Positions 17,703 to 25,357 of a DNA stretch of 64,000 nt are shown here, piece by piece. Source of the DNA: an uncultured Flaviramulus sp. (GTDB lineage: Bacteria > Bacteroidota > Bacteroidia > Flavobacteriales > Flavobacteriaceae); NCBI GenBank assembly GCA_947501105.1, contig CANMUP010000002.1, forward strand, positions 62,001 through 126,000, in the 5' to 3' direction. The notes under the pieces were generated by a model. That model saw only the letters and a list, made by a program, of their open reading frames with translations. It had not been told where the DNA came from and made no database searches. Each line of letters begins with the position of its first letter. The first letter of the stretch is position 1. The translations under genes and the position numbers were made by a program.

Positions 17703-17822
17703 TTTATTCGTTTTTGATATGGTGCACAATGTTTTTCAAGTATCTGAATCCGTATTAAACGAATTTCGACATTTTTTCTGACAAAGTCAAGTGGCTTAAA
17801 TTCAAAATAGATTTTTAAAAAA

Positions 17823-17857
17823 AAAAGAGACTGCCTAGGTTTTAGACAGTCTCTTTT
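17823..17857 (-). terminator. Terminator of pruA
   Basis: AAAAGAGACTG pairs with CAGTCTCTTTT around a 13-base loop, and the A-run continues as T on the transcript. It sits 29 bp after the pruA stop. Confidence 0.85.
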
Positions 17858-17885
17858 GTAAATTTATTGTTTCTCAATTAGGAGT

Positions 17886-19514
17886 TTATTCCCCTAAAAA
17901 CGGATAACGATAATCTGTTGGAGTAACAAATGTTTCTTTTATCATTCTTGGCGATACCCAGCGTAATAAGTTTTGAGCAGAACCTGCTTTATCATTAGTT
18001 CCAGATGCTCTAGCACCTCCAAAAGGTTGTTGGCCTACAACAGCACCAGTTGGCTTATCATTAATATAAAAGTTTCCAGCTGCATTTTGTAAAGCTTCAG
18101 TAGCTTGAGTTACTGCATATCTGTCGGCAGATAAAATAGCACCTGTTAAAGCATATTCACTAGTTTCGTCTACTAGTTTTAAAGTTTCCGCGTAAGCGTC
18201 ATCTTCATAAACATAAATAGTAATTACAGGGCCAAATAACTCTGTACACATGGTTGTGTATTTAGGGTCTTTTGCAACTATTACTGTAGGCTCAATAAAG
18301 TATCCTTTGCTTTTGTCGTAACCACCACCAACTAATATTTCCGCGTCAGCATCAGCTTTAGCACCATCAATATATTTAGCCAATTTATCAAAAGAACCTT
18401 CGTGAATTACAGCGGTAACAAAATTGCTTAAATCTTCTGGAGAACCCATTTTAAATGAGTTTACATCTTCAACTACATATTTTTTCACATCTGCCCAAAG
18501 GCTTTGTGGAATATAAGCACGAGAAGCGGCGCTACATTTTTGTCCTTGAAACTCAAAAGCTCCACGAACAATAGCGGTTGCTACTTGTTTTGCATTTGCA
18601 GATTTGTGAGCGACAATAAAATCTTTCCCACCAGTTTCTCCAACAATTCTAGGATACGTTTTATAGTTATGGATATTGTTTCCTATTTGTTTCCAAAGTT
18701 CTTTAAATATAAAGGTAGAACCTGTAAAGTGTAATCCAGAAAAATCTGGGCTCGCCATTACCGTATTAGTAATCATTACTGGGTCGCCAAAAACTACATT
18801 AATAACACCAGGAGGTACACCCGCTTCTTCAAATACATCCATAATTACTTTCGCAGAATATACTTGACTATCACTAGGTTTCCAAACCACAACATTCCCC
18901 ATTAAAGCCATACATGCTGGAAGGTTTCCAGCGATAGCTGTAAAGTTAAAAGGTGTAACAGCATAGGTGAATCCTTCTAATGGACGGTACTCAACACGGT
19001 TCCAAGCATCACTTGTGCTTTCTGGTTGTTCCATGTATATATCAGTCATAAACTGAACATTAAAACGTAAAAAATCAATTAACTCACAAGCCGCATCTAT
19101 TTCTGCTTGATGCACCGTTTTAGATTGTGCTATCATTGTAGCAGCGTTTATTTTAGCACGGTAAGGACCAGCAATTAATTCTGCAGCTTTTAAAAAGATG
19201 CCTGCACGTTGTTCCCATGGCATTAACGACCAACTTTTTCTAGCTTCTAAAGCTGTAGAAATAGCTTCATCAACGTTAGATTGTTCAGCTAAATGGTATG
19301 TGCCAACAATATGTTTATGATCATGCGGTGGAGACATTGTTCTTGTGTTTCCTGTAGTAACATCTTGTCCGTTAATGTACATTGGTACATCAATTTGGCT
19401 ATTAAACATTTCTTTGTAAGCCGCAAGAACAGCTTCACGCTCAGGTGAACCTGGAGCATATCCTTTAACTGGTTCGTTAACAGCTACTGGTACATTAAAA
19501 AAACCTTTTCCCAT
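17886..19514 (-). CDS. pruA: L-glutamate gamma-semialdehyde (1-pyrroline-5-carboxylate) dehydrogenase
   Basis: 542 residues. It oxidises glutamate semialdehyde from proline breakdown to glutamate with NAD+. The long N-terminus (about 50 residues before the ALDH core), the catalytic Cys in FQGQKCSAASRAYIP, the Glu in VGETGGKDF and the C-terminal GGARASGTNDKAGS match the single-function, ALDH4A1-like P5CDH. There is no proline dehydrogenase domain and no such gene nearby. A TAATTTTG -7 box (minus strand, 19556-19563) and a strong terminator suggest a single-gene transcript. Confidence 0.95.
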   Translation of the reverse strand: MGKGFFNVPVAVNEPVKGYAPGSPEREAVLAAYKEMFNSQIDVPMYINGQDVTTGNTRTMSPPHDHKHIVGTYHLAEQSNVDEAISTALEARKSWSLMPWEQRAGIFLKAAELIAGPYRAKINAATMIAQSKTVHQAEIDAACELIDFLRFNVQFMTDIYMEQPESTSDAWNRVEYRPLEGFTYAVTPFNFTAIAGNLPACMALMGNVVVWKPSDSQVYSAKVIMDVFEEAGVPPGVINVVFGDPVMITNTVMASPDFSGLHFTGSTFIFKELWKQIGNNIHNYKTYPRIVGETGGKDFIVAHKSANAKQVATAIVRGAFEFQGQKCSAASRAYIPQSLWADVKKYVVEDVNSFKMGSPEDLSNFVTAVIHEGSFDKLAKYIDGAKADADAEILVGGGYDKSKGYFIEPTVIVAKDPKYTTMCTELFGPVITIYVYEDDAYAETLKLVDETSEYALTGAILSADRYAVTQATEALQNAAGNFYINDKPTGAVVGQQPFGGARASGTNDKAGSAQNLLRWVSPRMIKETFVTPTDYRYPFLGE

Positions 19515-19555
19515 TATAATGTGTGTGTTTTATTGAATTGTCAAAAATTGAGCTG

Positions 19556-19563
19556 CAAAATTA
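19556..19563 (-). promoter_or_regulatory. Possible -7 box of pruA
   Basis: TAATTTTG on the minus strand, 41 bp before the ATG, matches TAnnTTTG. Confidence 0.45.
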
Positions 19564-19664
19564 CGAATTTTTAAATGATTTATTAAATTGAAGGTTTATT
19601 AAAATGACGTTAAATATTAGTTATTTTTTGTAAGTTGGCAATCTGATTAAAGACTATCGATTAC

Positions 19665-20390
19665 ATGTGTACAGTAACTATAATTCCAAAAGGTAAAAAT
19701 GACTTTGTGTTGACTTCAAATCGTGATGAAGCACCAAATAGAGTGTCATTAAAGCCTGAATTTTATACTATTAATGAAATTAAAGTTTTGTTTCCGAAAG
19801 ATGAACTGTCTGGAGGGACATGGATTGGTGTAAGCGAAAAAAATAGATTGATTTGTGTGCTTAATGGAGGTTTCGAGTTTCATGAACGTAAATCTGAATA
19901 TAGATTGAGTAGAGGAGTGGTTGCTAACCATTTTTTGATAGCAGATGCCTTGAAACAGACTGTTAATACTTATAACTTTGAAGATATTGAGCCTTTTACA
20001 ATGGTGATTGCAGATTGGAATACTGATTTGGAATTTTATGAATTGGTTTGGGACGGAACTGATAAACATTTTACAAAGTTGCCTTTAGAACCTAAAATTT
20101 GGTCGTCTTCTACTTTATATTCCAAAGCAATGAAAACCGAACGTTCAGATTGGTTTGAAAATTTTAAAGACGAAAATGAATTAAATAAAGACTCATTAAT
20201 TAATTTTCATAAAACTACTGGTAAAGAAAATAATGAGTATGGTATTGTGATGGATAGAGGTTTTGTGAAAACTACGAGCATAACTCAAGTAGAAAAAACA
20301 GATTATACTGTAAAAATGCATTATGAAAGTCTTGTAGATGATGTAATTACTTCAAAAATATTCCATATCTCGCAAATTGTTAATGAATAA
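19665..20390 (+). CDS. NRDE-family (TANGO2-like) protein
   Basis: 241 residues. It starts with the family hallmark MCTVTIIP and the NRDE motif in LTSNRDEAPNR. The GGTWIGVSEKNRLICVLNGG segment is also typical. Eukaryotic TANGO2 has been linked to heme and lipid metabolism; the bacterial role is uncertain. The Cys at position 2 could act as an N-terminal nucleophile if Met is removed, as the Ntn-like fold suggests. It overlaps the next gene by 8 bp, so the two are translationally coupled. Confidence 0.85.
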   Translation: MCTVTIIPKGKNDFVLTSNRDEAPNRVSLKPEFYTINEIKVLFPKDELSGGTWIGVSEKNRLICVLNGGFEFHERKSEYRLSRGVVANHFLIADALKQTVNTYNFEDIEPFTMVIADWNTDLEFYELVWDGTDKHFTKLPLEPKIWSSSTLYSKAMKTERSDWFENFKDENELNKDSLINFHKTTGKENNEYGIVMDRGFVKTTSITQVEKTDYTVKMHYESLVDDVITSKIFHISQIVNE

Positions 20391-21375
20391 CACAGGCATT
20401 ATTTTAACCTTGGCGTATCCAGATACTATTGTTATGGTTTCTGAAGAATGGTTTTCTCCATATTTACGTTTTTTAGGAGTTGGTAAAAAGGATTATTTAC
20501 GAGCAGGACATGCCGCTTTGGTGCTGATTAATAAAGAAACTGGCATTTTAGAATATCATGATTTTGGGCGTTATATTACGCCAGAACCAAACGGACGTGT
20601 TAGAGGAAGAGATACCGATAACGAACTGCATTTTCCGTTAAAAGCTGAAATTGAAAATGATTCTATTAAAAATTTAGATGCCATTTTAGAATTTTTAGCA
20701 ACACACCCTAAATTAACACATGGTGATGGCAAATTGGTTGCATCGGTTTGTAATACTGTTGATTACCAAAAAGCACGTACGCACATTACCAAAATGCAAA
20801 ACAAACACTTTATACGCTACGCAGCATTTATAAAAGATGCTTGCAATTGTGCGCGTTTTGTAACTGATACAATAATTGCTTCGGTAACAGATTCTAAAAT
20901 AAAAAAGAGCCTAGAAAATTCTAAATGGTTTACACCAAGTACGGTGGGTAATGTGTTACTCGCTGATACCGAAAATCATCCTTATGAGGTTTCTGAAACA
21001 GGTGTTATTTCAGAATTTCAAGGTTCTCAAAAGAGTGAAAATGTACGCTGTTTTTTAGATAAGTTAAAAAACCATGAGGTTAATTTAGTTGGAACACAAG
21101 AGCCAAAACCAGTTGAAGATTTGCATGAAAAAGCACAATGGCTTTCTGGAATTGCTGCAGGCGCTTGGTTTGAATTACATAAAACAGGACATGATGTGGA
21201 GTATCATTTTAGGCGTATTTCGCCATATGGAAATATTGATATACATGATACGTTTACGGTTGAAGATGATTCGTTTGATTATGATTTAGAATTTGAATTT
21301 ATACATTATTCCAACTGCAAATTTTTTCATGTAGAGCAGAAAGGGAAAGTTTTTAGATTTGAAAAGAAGGTTTGA
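20383..21375 (+). CDS. DUF6695-like protein of unknown function
   Basis: 330 residues from the ATG at 20383, which overlaps the NRDE stop. A TTG two codons earlier is possible. The sequence has no signal peptide and no membrane helix. The N-terminal half contains AGHAALVLINKETG, HDFGRYITPEPNGRVRGRD and a Cys-rich FIKDACNCARFVTDTI segment with conserved His and Cys, which resembles a cysteine-hydrolase-like layout. The C-terminal 70 residues are beta-rich. I do not know a function. The coupling suggests it works with the NRDE protein. Confidence 0.6.
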   Translation: MNNTGIILTLAYPDTIVMVSEEWFSPYLRFLGVGKKDYLRAGHAALVLINKETGILEYHDFGRYITPEPNGRVRGRDTDNELHFPLKAEIENDSIKNLDAILEFLATHPKLTHGDGKLVASVCNTVDYQKARTHITKMQNKHFIRYAAFIKDACNCARFVTDTIIASVTDSKIKKSLENSKWFTPSTVGNVLLADTENHPYEVSETGVISEFQGSQKSENVRCFLDKLKNHEVNLVGTQEPKPVEDLHEKAQWLSGIAAGAWFELHKTGHDVEYHFRRISPYGNIDIHDTFTVEDDSFDYDLEFEFIHYSNCKFFHVEQKGKVFRFEKKV

Positions 21376-21409
21376 TTTTTAGCTTAGTTCTGTGTTATTA
21401 CCAGTTTTT

Positions 21410-21775
21410 TTAACCAATTCGTAATATCTTTTCCATTTTACGGCCTTTGGCTAATTCATCCACTAATTTGTCTAAATATCGTACTTGTTGTGTTAATGGA
21501 TTTTCAATTTCTTCTATTCTATAGCCGCATATTACTCCTTTAATAAGGTGGGCATTTGGATTCAATTCTGCGTTTTGAAAGAATGTTTCGAACGTTACTT
21601 CCTCATCTATTAGCTTTTGAATTTTGTTTTCATCAAATCCAGTTAACCATTCTATCACTTGATGAAGTTCTTCCTTTGTCCTGCCTTTCTTCTCCACCTT
21701 TGTTATGTAATGAGGGTAAACTGAGAAAAATTTCATTTTTGCTACTCGTTCATTATGTTTAGCTGTAGTTTTCAT
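21410..21775 (-). CDS. DUF2200 family protein
   Basis: 121 residues. The sequence KFFSVYPHYITKVEKKGRT, the TGFDENKIQ helix and VICGYRIEEIENPL match the DUF2200 family of small cytosolic proteins found across bacteria, and the length is full. No function is established. It lies 21 bp after the lipoprotein gene on the same strand, in a region of single accessory-type genes. Confidence 0.8.
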   Translation of the reverse strand: MKTTAKHNERVAKMKFFSVYPHYITKVEKKGRTKEELHQVIEWLTGFDENKIQKLIDEEVTFETFFQNAELNPNAHLIKGVICGYRIEEIENPLTQQVRYLDKLVDELAKGRKMEKILRIG

Positions 21776-21796
21776 TTTTTTAATTCTTCATTAAGG

Positions 21797-22477
21797 CTAC
21801 TCTGTATCTTCAGGTAAAGGTGAAATCATAATATGTGCTCTATGTGTTCCAGGGTTCATAATCCAAGGATGGTTTGGAGCTGGTGGTACTTTTGGTAAAC
21901 CAGTAGATTCTGATGTAGCCCAAGGCATATATACCACATAACGGAGTTGAGCATCTTCAACTTTAAAGGTTTCAGGATCAAACACTGTTTTTGCCCCGAA
22001 GTAGATGTGTAAAGTTGATCCAGAAGTTATTTTAAGTTGACCTGATTTCATTTCTGCTTCACGGATAGCAAAAATTTCTTGTCCTGTCTTTCCTTCTGCT
22101 CTTAAGGCTCTTCCTCTTGCCATAAAGGGCTCAAGGCTTTTATGATAACATGCGGCATTAAACCCATCCTTATTTGGATTGTCTGCAAGAACAATAAATT
22201 CATTATCTCCTTCTCTCAACGTTACAAATTCACCTGCCATATTATACCCAATTACTTTACATCCCGATCTGCTCTCTTGTGGTGCAGCCATTAATGCGGT
22301 AGCAATTAAATCTTCATCAGTATCAATAGTTTTTAATTGTTTATTGATATCATTTGATGTGCTTTCTGTTACAGTTTCCTTTGCAGAGAGTTCTTGTATG
22401 GATGTTTTTGTTTTGTCTGATGAATTACAAGAAATCAAAATTCCTGTAAAAACAAATGCTGTAATAATACGTTTCAT
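21797..22477 (-). CDS. Putative lipoprotein of unknown function
   Basis: 226 residues. The signal IITAFVFTGILISC carries a lipobox with the acylated Cys at position 17. A Ser/Thr/Glu-rich linker follows, then a globular part with SGCKVIGYNMAGEFVTLREG and, at the end, PAPNHPWIMNPGTHRAHIMI, which has several His residues. The mature protein would sit on the periplasmic or outer face. The family is not recognised. Repeat copy B lies directly upstream, so its promoter may lie in or near the repeat. Confidence 0.6.
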   Translation of the reverse strand: MKRIITAFVFTGILISCNSSDKTKTSIQELSAKETVTESTSNDINKQLKTIDTDEDLIATALMAAPQESRSGCKVIGYNMAGEFVTLREGDNEFIVLADNPNKDGFNAACYHKSLEPFMARGRALRAEGKTGQEIFAIREAEMKSGQLKITSGSTLHIYFGAKTVFDPETFKVEDAQLRYVVYMPWATSESTGLPKVPPAPNHPWIMNPGTHRAHIMISPLPEDTE

Positions 22478-22510
22478 GTTTGATTAATTTTTTAGTATTG
22501 CTCTAATTGA

Positions 22511-22641
22511 GTATAACGTGTTGCCAACGGTTAGTTGCTTTGGTAAGGAACTAAGTTAGCAAAAGAAAACGAATCAGAGGACAAACCGCAGGATTTTCCA
22601 AGTACACACTGAGCTAGTAATTAATTATTACATGTTGCTGT
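22511..22641 (-). repeat. Dispersed intergenic repeat, copy B (attC-like?)
   Basis: About 130 bp between the alcohol dehydrogenase stop and the lipoprotein start. On the minus strand it shares TACTTGGAAAATCC, TTTTGCTAACTTAGTTCC, CAACTAACC and the ACACGTT end with copies A, C and D. It is the most diverged copy. Confidence 0.65.
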
Positions 22642-22658
22642 CCTCTCGCTTTTTATAT

Positions 22659-23627
22659 TCAAACATTAATTATAACATTTCCTGTTTTCTCTCCCATAAT
22701 TACATATTCATAAGCTTTCGATATATCTTCCAATAAATACTCACGGTCTATTACAGGTATAAACTTTTCTTTTTTCAAAAGGGCGATAATATAGGGTATG
22801 GTTTTCTGTGTGCTATATGGTAAAGGAAAGATCACTTTTTTATTGTTTGAAATTGAAGTTGTGATTGCATAAAACAAATTTTGAGAGTAAGGACCTAACT
22901 CTGAGGATATATAAATACCTTTTTCTTTTAGTAATGGTTTGCATTTTCCAAATGTACTTTTGCCTACAGCATCAAATATAAAGTCATATTTTTCTTTATC
23001 GACTGTAAAATCTTCTTTGGTATAATCATAAATTTTATCCGCACCCAAAGACTTTATCAATTTTAAACTTTTCGTATTACAAGTAGCTGTTATTTTGACA
23101 TTATATTGCCTAACAAATTGTAGGAGAGCAGAACCAATTCCACCGGTTGCACCATTAATAAGAATTCTTTGTCCAGATTGAATGCTTACTTTATGGATGA
23201 AAGTATAAGCATAGTGAGCTCCTTCCAAACTTGCAGCTGCTTGCTTATAATTAATGTTTTCTGGTATGGTAAATAAATTCCCTTTTGGTGTTAATACTAT
23301 ATACTCAGCTTGTGATTCTAATCCTGTGTCAGTAAAGCCAAATACGTTGTCATTTACAATATGAGACTTGATGTTTTTGCCAACTGCCACAACTTTACCT
23401 GAAAAATCAGTTCCTAATACTATTTTTTTGGGCTTAAAAAAACCTAATACAAAGCGCATTATAAACGGTTTCGCAGTAAGGTTTGCACAATCTGTTCTAT
23501 TTACTGTGGTTGCGTAAATTTTAATTAATACTTCGTTATCGTTGGGAAGTGGTTTTTCAATTTCTTCAATTTTAATCTCCTTAGGAAAACCGTAATGTCT
23601 CCGCACTGAGGCTTTCATTTTTTGCAT
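22659..23627 (-). CDS. Zinc-independent MDR-family NAD(P)-dependent alcohol dehydrogenase / quinone reductase
   Basis: 322 residues. The N-terminal GroES-like domain lacks the catalytic zinc Cys/His set, as in the quinone oxidoreductase branch. The Rossmann motif INGATGGIGSALLQF binds NAD(P)H, and the LGTDFSGKVVAVG motif is typical. Substrates of this branch are usually quinones or enals. Two in-frame ATGs (23627 and 23618) are possible. The gene stands between repeat copies B and C, with GTTGC (22633-22637) and GCAAC (23656-23660) facing it, so it looks like another single-gene insertion unit. Confidence 0.85.
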   Translation of the reverse strand: MQKMKASVRRHYGFPKEIKIEEIEKPLPNDNEVLIKIYATTVNRTDCANLTAKPFIMRFVLGFFKPKKIVLGTDFSGKVVAVGKNIKSHIVNDNVFGFTDTGLESQAEYIVLTPKGNLFTIPENINYKQAAASLEGAHYAYTFIHKVSIQSGQRILINGATGGIGSALLQFVRQYNVKITATCNTKSLKLIKSLGADKIYDYTKEDFTVDKEKYDFIFDAVGKSTFGKCKPLLKEKGIYISSELGPYSQNLFYAITTSISNNKKVIFPLPYSTQKTIPYIIALLKKEKFIPVIDREYLLEDISKAYEYVIMGEKTGNVIINV

Positions 23628-23650
23628 ATTATTTTTGACTTTCTTTTAAT

Positions 23651-23789
23651 GTTGCGCAACGTGTTTGTGTATGATTTCGTTGTGTGGTTTAGGAACTAAA
23701 GTTAGCAAATACAAACCGAATAGAAAATCTGAGAGAATTTTCGTAAGTAGGCGAGTATTAGCAATGAATTATACACGGTGTTAGGCAAC
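23651..23789 (-). repeat. Dispersed intergenic repeat, copy C (attC-like?)
   Basis: 139 bp between two minus-strand genes. Its gene-proximal end contains GCCTAAC on the minus strand, overlapping the TAA stop of the gene at 23781. Its other end is GTTGCGC. Inside, GTGTAT near one end can pair with ATACAC near the other, and GAAAAT with ATTTTC nearer the middle, so the strand could fold into a long imperfect hairpin. Confidence 0.75.
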
Positions 23790-24569
23790 GTAATTTTCTT
23801 TCCAACCATTAGTTTTAGCAATTAATTCTGGATATAGACAAGATGAGTTTCCGTCTTGTGAAACCAAAATTTTAATTGAATCTCCAATTGATTTATTGTT
23901 TGTTAAAGCAAAATTATTGGTTCTTGATTTTGCAACATTATTTCCATATTCATAATGCACATCCATTGATGAACCAAATTTTGAAAATGTAAAACCTTTA
24001 TTATGGCTAATTGAAACTATTTTTCCTTCCATAATTCTTCCTGTTTTATACAATGAGATTTCCTTATTTACTCGTGAATAGAGAATATAACAAAGGATTA
24101 GTCCTATTAATAAAACAATTCCAGCTACATAATACATAAAATCCATATTAAACGTGTACTGCTCAAATTCTGTCAGGATTGATTGTCCGTTCAAATGTTT
24201 AATTGGAATAATATCGCCAGTTTTTAAAATATCAGTTTTGTCAGGTTCAAATACACTAAACTTTGATTCCGTTTTTTGTCCATTAAAACCAAATTCATAG
24301 GTCAAGATTTGAGGATTATTTCCATTAATCGTAATGTTGTTAATTCCCTTGATGTTTGTCAGGACAGCATTTTCCTTTTCTCCATCAGATTGGATTTTTT
24401 CCACGTTTTCAACAAATGGTAAGCTATCTCCCAATGAATTCATCATTAATCCCATTGGAAGAAACAATAATAGTGCAAATGCAATTCCTTGAAATGCAAA
24501 AAGCAGTAATATTGGTCTAATTTTAGCTCTTTGCCAAATGGTTTTGAAGTTGGTTTTTCTATCTGCCAA
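23781..24569 (-). CDS. DUF3592-like two-helix membrane protein in a repeat-bounded unit
   Basis: 262 residues from a TTG start (24567-24569). An in-frame TAA lies five codons upstream and no ATG occurs before the first membrane helix. Helix 1 spans about 18-40, helix 2 about 145-165 (MYYVAGIVLLIGLILCYILY). A DUF3592-like beta domain with EGKIVSISHNKG follows. The stop codon lies inside the GCCTAAC end of repeat copy C, and the 11-mer TGTTAGGCAAC (23779-23789) is inverted as GTTGCCTAACA at 24586-24596, so perfect inverted repeats frame the gene. Function unknown. Confidence 0.65.
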   Translation of the reverse strand: MADRKTNFKTIWQRAKIRPILLLFAFQGIAFALLLFLPMGLMMNSLGDSLPFVENVEKIQSDGEKENAVLTNIKGINNITINGNNPQILTYEFGFNGQKTESKFSVFEPDKTDILKTGDIIPIKHLNGQSILTEFEQYTFNMDFMYYVAGIVLLIGLILCYILYSRVNKEISLYKTGRIMEGKIVSISHNKGFTFSKFGSSMDVHYEYGNNVAKSRTNNFALTNNKSIGDSIKILVSQDGNSSCLYPELIAKTNGWKENYVA

Positions 24570-24585
24570 TGTCGTTTCTCTTTAT

Positions 24586-24596
24586 GTTGCCTAACA
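24586..24596 (+). repeat. Inverted-repeat partner bounding the DUF3592-like gene
   Basis: GTTGCCTAACA is the exact inverse complement of TGTTAGGCAAC at 23779-23789. It lies 16 bp before the start of the gene. No full repeat copy follows on this side. Confidence 0.7.
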
Positions 24597-24700
24597 ATTA
24601 TATATAGACAATTGTCCATATCTACATTATAAGACTAAGATAGTTGATTTTTTATTTTCATTAACGCTAATTGATGAAGTTGTTACCAAACGGTGAGTTT

Positions 24701-24852
24701 GCGTTAGGGATTGCAGTGGAAATCCTTTTTAAAATGAAGATTGTATTAATTTTGCTTAGAATCAATATTTAACAGATTGCCACGTCGTTTACTCCTCGCA
24801 ATGACATTTTAAAAAGATTGTAGCGTAAAGCCCGACCCTTGTGGTAACGCCC
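24701..24852. repeat. 152-bp MITE-like element, copy 1, with internal REP-like palindrome
   Basis: It begins GCGTTAGGGATTGCAGTGG and ends AGCCCGACC...GGTAACGCCC, with inverted termini (GCGTTA/TAACGC). The element at 44277 has the same ends and exactly the same length. In its middle, 24773-24806 reads AGATTGCCACGTCG...CTCCTCGCAATGACA, a REP-like sequence of a type dispersed in many bacterial genomes. It sits directly downstream of apaG. No coding potential. Confidence 0.75.
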
Positions 24853-24863
24853 AAATAAAAAAA

Positions 24864-25250
24864 TTAATTTATAGCAAAAGGTGCACTTAGCTTAAATGTA
24901 GGAATGGTAACTTGAAACTTTTTAGTGGTGGTAAAGTTTACCATGCTATAATGACCTTGCATAGCACCAAAAGGGGACGTTAATAAACAACCCGAAGTAT
25001 AGGTGTGTGATTCTCCTGGTTTTAAAACTGGTTTTTCACCAATAACGCCTTCGCCGGTTACAACTTCAACATTATTTAAGGCATCCATAATTTCCCAGTG
25101 GCGTGCATTAAGCTGCACCGAGTCTTTACTTTGGTTTTCTATAGTTACCGTATATCCAAAGGCAAACTGTATTTTATAATTTTTATAAAATGAGCCTTCG
25201 AAATTGGTTTCTACCGAAATTTTTATGCCACTTGTAACTTGTTGAACCAT
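24864..25250 (-). CDS. apaG: ApaG protein
   Basis: 128 residues, one ApaG/DUF525 domain. It has a fibronectin-III-like beta sandwich with VQLNARHWEIMDALNNVEVVTGEGVIGEKPVL and the SFGAMQGHY-type segment (here SPFGAMQGHYSM). ApaG has been linked to Co2+ resistance and Mg2+ efflux, but its molecular role is unclear. Length is standard. The 152-bp element follows its stop within 12 bp. Confidence 0.93.
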   Translation of the reverse strand: MVQQVTSGIKISVETNFEGSFYKNYKIQFAFGYTVTIENQSKDSVQLNARHWEIMDALNNVEVVTGEGVIGEKPVLKPGESHTYTSGCLLTSPFGAMQGHYSMVNFTTTKKFQVTIPTFKLSAPFAIN

Positions 25251-25357
25251 GTTAACTGTTGATAAACAATGCGTTTAGTCGGCTAAAATAATGAATATTA
25301 CATTGAGAATAACAAAAATTAACATCAATGATTGAAAATATTAGTTGAACGGTACAA

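Noticed and set aside
22179-22487. 102-codon plus-strand frame opposite the lipoprotein gene
   Set aside because: The minus-strand lipoprotein has a perfect lipobox and start; the plus frame has neither start context nor domain.
17003-24596. Prophage or transposon island
   Set aside because: No integrase, transposase, capsid or replication gene lies in the region; only single genes and short repeats are seen.
24773-24806. Possible tRNA or small RNA gene
   Set aside because: The structure is a REP-like palindrome without cloverleaf arms or a promoter.
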